Origin: Candidatus Pacearchaeota archaeon
Lineage (GTDB): Archaea; Nanoarchaeota; Nanoarchaeia; Pacearchaeales; GW2011-AR1
Length of the DNA: 8,642 bases
Direction: 5' to 3'
Assembly (NCBI GenBank): GCA_002690445.1
Contig: NZER01000309.1
Span: forward strand, 1-8,642
A program made the position numbers and the translations under genes. The notes below the pieces were generated by a model, which searched no databases, was not told where the DNA came from, and saw only the letters and a program-made list of their open reading frames with translations. Below, one piece after another: positions 6,033 through 8,642 of this stretch. Position 1 is the first letter of the stretch. Every line of letters begins with the position of its first letter.

Positions 6033-7079
6033 ATGAATAAAAAAGTATTAATAACAGGTGTTCTCGGACAAGACGGAGCAAACATGGCAGAGTATCTACT
6101 TAGACTTGGAGAGCTAAAGGTTTATGGCATGATGCGCAGGACATCTAATGTAAATAAATCCAATATAGAAGCGTTCCAAGACGACCCTAATTTTAAATTA
6201 GTCTACGGCGACTTGACAGACGCAGTTTCAATTAATAATTTAGTAAAAGAAATTTTACCAGATTATTTTATTAACTTTGGGGCAAACTCTTTCGTTGGCT
6301 GCAGTTGGGATATGCCGCTACAGGTCTTTGAGGTCAACACTCTCGGTGTTATTAGATGTTTGGAGTCTTTAAGAAAATTTAAACCTGAATGCAGGTTCTA
6401 CAGTGCTGGCAGTTCGGAGGAATTTGGTGACGTAAACTACTCTCCCCAAGACCTCAAACACCCCATCAAACCTAGAAGCCCATACGGAGCATCTAAAGCG
6501 GCAGCTAGACACATAGTTAAAGTTTACAGAGAATCGTATGATATGTTTGCAATTCACAGTATTCTTTTCAACCACGAGGGTGTCAGAAGAGGTGAGGAGT
6601 TTGTCACAAGGAAAATAACAAAGGCTGCAGCGAGGATAAAGAAAGCTATTGATAAAAAAGAAAAATTTAAACCCCTCCAACTAGGCAACGTAAATTCAAT
6701 CAGAGATTGGTCTGATTCTGAGGATTTTGTTAGAGGTGTATGGCAGATGCTCAACCAAAAAGAACCAAAAGAGTATCTTCTTTCAAGTAACGAAACCCAT
6801 TCTGTCAAGGAATTTGTGTCATCAGCCTTTGGGCATGCTGGTGTTTACGGTCTTTGGAGTGGGGAGGGAATGGAAGAAAAATTTAGAGTTTTCCAAGAAA
6901 ACACTATTTTAGCAGAAATAAACAAAGAATTTTATCGTCCTGCAGAACTTACCTTTCTTCATGGAGATTCCAGCCTCGCTAGAGAAGAGCTTGGATGGAC
7001 CCCCAAGATTTCGTTTGACAAACTGGTACAGCGTATGGTAGAATGTGACTTGAAACTTTTAGAAGAAGGAAAGTCTTGA
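6033..7079 (+). CDS. gmd: GDP-mannose 4,6-dehydratase
   Basis: Gmd converts GDP-D-mannose to GDP-4-keto-6-deoxy-mannose, the entry point to GDP-fucose, GDP-rhamnose, GDP-perosamine and related sugars. The protein has 348 residues, the normal length for this extended short-chain dehydrogenase. The NAD(P)-binding loop is TGVLGQDG at residues 8-15. The catalytic region AGSSEEFG at 125-132 aligns with the ASTSELYG element of the E. coli enzyme, and YGASK at 151-155 supplies the catalytic Tyr and Lys. NHEGVRRGEEFVTRKI at 180-195 and LGNVNSIRDW at 217-226 are strongly typical of Gmd. The end, RPAELTFLHGD then LGWTPKISFDKLV, is also standard. The start follows a 19-base A+T-rich gap after the cytidylyltransferase, with no good ribosome binding site. 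The enzyme that finishes the GDP-sugar is not in the window. Confidence 0.93.
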   Translation: MNKKVLITGVLGQDGANMAEYLLRLGELKVYGMMRRTSNVNKSNIEAFQDDPNFKLVYGDLTDAVSINNLVKEILPDYFINFGANSFVGCSWDMPLQVFEVNTLGVIRCLESLRKFKPECRFYSAGSSEEFGDVNYSPQDLKHPIKPRSPYGASKAAARHIVKVYRESYDMFAIHSILFNHEGVRRGEEFVTRKITKAAARIKKAIDKKEKFKPLQLGNVNSIRDWSDSEDFVRGVWQMLNQKEPKEYLLSSNETHSVKEFVSSAFGHAGVYGLWSGEGMEEKFRVFQENTILAEINKEFYRPAELTFLHGDSSLAREELGWTPKISFDKLVQRMVECDLKLLEEGKS

Positions 7080-7459
7080 TTGCCAGAAGATTAAAAGCCA
7101 ATTACAATACCCGTTTAAAAATCATTCTCAAGTTCTGCAAAAATCCAGCAAAAATTAACTGGGAGCAAGAGATGAGAATAGCAGGACTCTTAATAGATGA
7201 GTATGGGCAAGAAGTGTTCGTCAAACTCTCCTTCGAGTTCCTTTCTTTTGAAATGGAAAGCCTAGCGCAATTCCAAAGCAAAAAATTTAGAGCTTTCCTA
7301 GAGAAACAAAAAAGACTTTTTAAACTTGACTTCACAAAAGAACGTGCTATAATAGGGAAACAGAAGATTGGAAAAGATAAAACAATCAAAAGAAAACCTA
7401 AAACATTATTAAATTTTTTAAATTATGACAGCAAAAAAGAAAACAAAACAACCGGATAA
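7076..7459 (+). CDS. Small basic protein of unknown function, TTG start
   Basis: I do not recognise a family. The predicted 127-residue protein is rich in Lys and Arg, with likely helices around residues 30-90 (EQEMRIAGLLIDEYG; ESLAQFQSKKFRAFLEKQKR) and a very basic disordered tail from about 95. A nucleic acid-binding role would fit the charge but is only a guess. The TTG start at 7076 is supported by an AGAAGGA site at 7064-7070, five bases upstream, the clearest ribosome binding site in the window. It overlaps the gmd stop by four bases (TTGA). Its 3' end overlaps the recombinase gene by 35 bases and carries that gene's likely promoter. Close pairing with a recombinase gene could point to a partner role, but no motif supports it. 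Confidence 0.68.
   Translation: MIARRLKANYNTRLKIILKFCKNPAKINWEQEMRIAGLLIDEYGQEVFVKLSFEFLSFEMESLAQFQSKKFRAFLEKQKRLFKLDFTKERAIIGKQKIGKDKTIKRKPKTLLNFLNYDSKKENKTTG
7326..7353 (+). promoter_or_regulatory. Extended -10 sigma70-type promoter inside the upstream gene, for recA
   Basis: TTGACT at 7326-7331 and a perfect TATAAT at 7348-7353 are separated by 16 bases. TGC at 7345-7347 directly before the -10 box makes an extended -10 element (TGnTATAAT). Transcription should start near 7360, leaving a leader of about 65 bases before the ATG at 7425. The -35 box is the same hexamer as in the promoter at 509. The site lies within the coding sequence of the small basic protein, so chance cannot be excluded, but a match this good placed just before recA suggests independent expression of the recombinase. 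Confidence 0.62.
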
Positions 7460-8561
7460 CGTTCTAACAGCATCAGAGCAGTTATCATCATTCCTAAAGA
7501 CACACAAAGAAGATCATTATAATTATGAAGAGGCTATAGAATATAAAGTTTCGACAGGCTCCCTAACCCTAGACATAGAGACCGGAGGAGGGCTTGGTCC
7601 GGGGCTGCATCGCTTCTGTGGCATAAACGAAGGAGGAAAGACGTCCGAAGCCTTAGAGGTAGCTAGACACTTCCTTAAGATGCCTAATTCCAGAGCGGTA
7701 TATTTCAAATGCGAAGGAAGATTGACCCCTGAGATGAGAGAAAGATGCGGTGTAAATTTTGTGCACACAGCAGACCCAGAAAGTTGGAAAGACGGAACAT
7801 GTTTCATATACGAGAGTAATATTTATGAATCTGTTTTCGATATGATGAAAATGCTAATCCAATTCAATGAAGAAGGCAAAAGATATGTATTCATATTGGA
7901 TTCTGTTGACGGACTACAAACAAAAGGAGACAGCGAGAAAGCTCTTGATGACGCGACTAAAGTAGCGGGAGGAGCTACGATAAGCTCTGTGTTTATGAAG
8001 AAAGTTGCAACAGCATTAACGAAGAGAGGACACATGGCTATATTCATAAGCCAAGTGAGAGCCGACATACAGCTAGACCCCTACTCCAAAGCCCCCATAA
8101 GACAGACTTCGGCAACAGGAGGCAACGCCTTACTTCATTTTGCCAACTGGATTCTCGAGTTTGAACCAAGATTCAAAAAGGATTACATTTTAGAAGATGA
8201 CAAAAAGGCACCAAATAGGGTCACTAATAAGATCTTAGGGCAGTGGTCTAAAGTTACAGTAAAAAAATCTCCTAACGAAAAAACAAACGTGGTAATAACC
8301 TATCCAATTAAAAGAGGAAGGATAGGAGGAACAAGTATTTGGAAGGAGCTTGAGGTTGTAGATATATTAATTGAATACGATTTTGTTTCTAAATCTGGAG
8401 CTTGGATTAAAGTTTCTCCTGAAATTATAGAGGAACTAGCAAGCGAAAAAATAGAGATACCAGAAAAGTTTCAAGGTAAAAATGGTTTGTTTAAATACTT
8501 AGAGGACAACGAAGAAGCCACAAATTATTTTTACAATAAATTCAAAGAGACCTTGGCTTAA
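7425..8561 (+). CDS. RecA/UvsX-type strand-exchange recombinase
   Basis: RecA-type proteins form ATP-dependent filaments on single-stranded DNA and drive homologous pairing. In phages they serve recombination-dependent replication and repair. The protein has 378 residues, between typical bacterial RecA (about 350) and T4 UvsX (about 390). TGSLTLDIETGGGL at residues 44-57 leads into the Walker A GINEGGKT at 66-73 (bacterial form GPESSGKT). FKCEGRL at 94-100 holds the likely catalytic Glu97, in the place of IDAEHAL. Walker B is YVFILDSVDGL at 154-164. SQVRADI at 209-215 and TGGNALLHFA at 231-240 flank the L2 DNA-binding loop. It is divergent from bacterial RecA, which supports a phage origin. 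No Shine-Dalgarno site precedes the ATG, only an A+T-rich stretch. An extended -10 promoter lies about 70-100 bases upstream. I give no symbol because recA and uvsX types are not separable by eye. Confidence 0.9.
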   Translation: MTAKKKTKQPDNVLTASEQLSSFLKTHKEDHYNYEEAIEYKVSTGSLTLDIETGGGLGPGLHRFCGINEGGKTSEALEVARHFLKMPNSRAVYFKCEGRLTPEMRERCGVNFVHTADPESWKDGTCFIYESNIYESVFDMMKMLIQFNEEGKRYVFILDSVDGLQTKGDSEKALDDATKVAGGATISSVFMKKVATALTKRGHMAIFISQVRADIQLDPYSKAPIRQTSATGGNALLHFANWILEFEPRFKKDYILEDDKKAPNRVTNKILGQWSKVTVKKSPNEKTNVVITYPIKRGRIGGTSIWKELEVVDILIEYDFVSKSGAWIKVSPEIIEELASEKIEIPEKFQGKNGLFKYLEDNEEATNYFYNKFKETLA

Positions 8562-8617
8562 AACCCCAAAAACTGAAAAATAATCCGCGAAGGACCCTGT
8601 TTAGCAGTGGACTATAT
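8562..8617. other. Short intergenic gap with no clear signal
   Basis: The 56 bases after the recombinase stop contain no convincing terminator or promoter. A weak hairpin is possible around CCCTGTTTAGCAGTGG (8596-8611) but its stem is only three pairs and no T-tract follows. Confidence 0.5.
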
Positions 8618-8642
8618 ATGAAGACAATAAAGCTAAACGAAA
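8618..8642 (+). CDS. Start of an unknown gene, cut by the window edge
   Basis: An ATG at 8618 opens a frame beginning MKTIKLNE that runs off the window. Only eight codons are visible, so nothing can be said about function. Support is limited to the position just downstream of the recombinase, the same strand and a coding-like start; there is no clear ribosome binding site. Confidence 0.4.

Noticed and set aside
6213..6241. TTGACA (6213-6218) with TAATTT (6236-6241) 17 bases on, inside gmd
   Set aside because: The -10 match is weak and the site is deep inside a coding region with no gene start near it.
2823..7079. Alternative genetic code with TGA read as tryptophan
   Set aside because: Five genes end in TGA, four of them in four-base overlaps with the next start, and about 38 tryptophans use TGG against one TGA. 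The five TGA stops are each followed within about seven codons by TAA or TAG in frame, so the case is not watertight, but one TGA does not support reassignment.
1..8642. tRNA genes, rRNA, CRISPR arrays, insertion sequences and long direct repeats
   Set aside because: Reading both strands by eye gave no cloverleaf, spaced repeat array, transposase motif or terminal inverted repeat that could be supported.

Overview
The window most likely comes from a tailed bacteriophage with an A+T-rich genome. A prophage or a bacterial surface-polysaccharide locus cannot be ruled out from this stretch alone. All genes lie on the + strand and are packed with ATGA-type or longer overlaps. There are no rRNA, tRNA, CRISPR or transposase genes. 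The last complete gene is a divergent RecA/UvsX-type recombinase of the size typical of phages. No virion structural gene is visible, so the phage call is an inference from gene density, gene content and the recombinase.

Left edge (1-508): the end of a small single-pass membrane protein, then a short stretch with a possible 27-codon gene broken by a one-base slip, then a strong intrinsic terminator (477-507). The terminator's T-tract runs directly into the -35 box of a near-consensus sigma70-type promoter (509-537). The next gene starts at 548, only a few bases after the expected transcription start, so its mRNA is probably leaderless or nearly so.

Centre (548-7079): a sugar and surface-glycan module. 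In order it encodes a DUF115/GT42-like putative glycosyltransferase, an FkbM-type methyltransferase, a NeuB-type nonulosonic (sialic-like) acid synthase without its usual C-terminal antifreeze/SAF domain, a second DUF115/GT42-like protein interrupted by one in-frame TGA, a ParB-like plus nucleotidyltransferase fusion of unknown function, a one-HKD phospholipase D-superfamily protein, a NeuA/SpsF-like cytidylyltransferase and a GDP-mannose 4,6-dehydratase. NeuB makes a nine-carbon keto acid and the cytidylyltransferase would activate it as the CMP-sugar. The two DUF115/GT42-like proteins are candidates for transferring it, and the methyltransferase could cap the glycan. The dehydratase feeds a separate GDP-deoxysugar branch. 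The module could decorate the virion or remodel the host envelope; the sequence does not say which.

Right edge (7076-8642): a small basic unknown protein with a TTG start, then the RecA-like recombinase. The recombinase appears to have its own promoter, an extended -10 sigma70-type site inside the small gene (7326-7353). After a 56-base gap a new ORF begins at 8618 and leaves the window.

Two lesions deserve attention: the TGA in the 2703-3557 gene, whose frame is otherwise open from an ATG overlapping neuB to the TAA at 3555-3557, and the one-base slip near 384-387. Either could be a real mutation, recoding, or a sequencing or assembly error.
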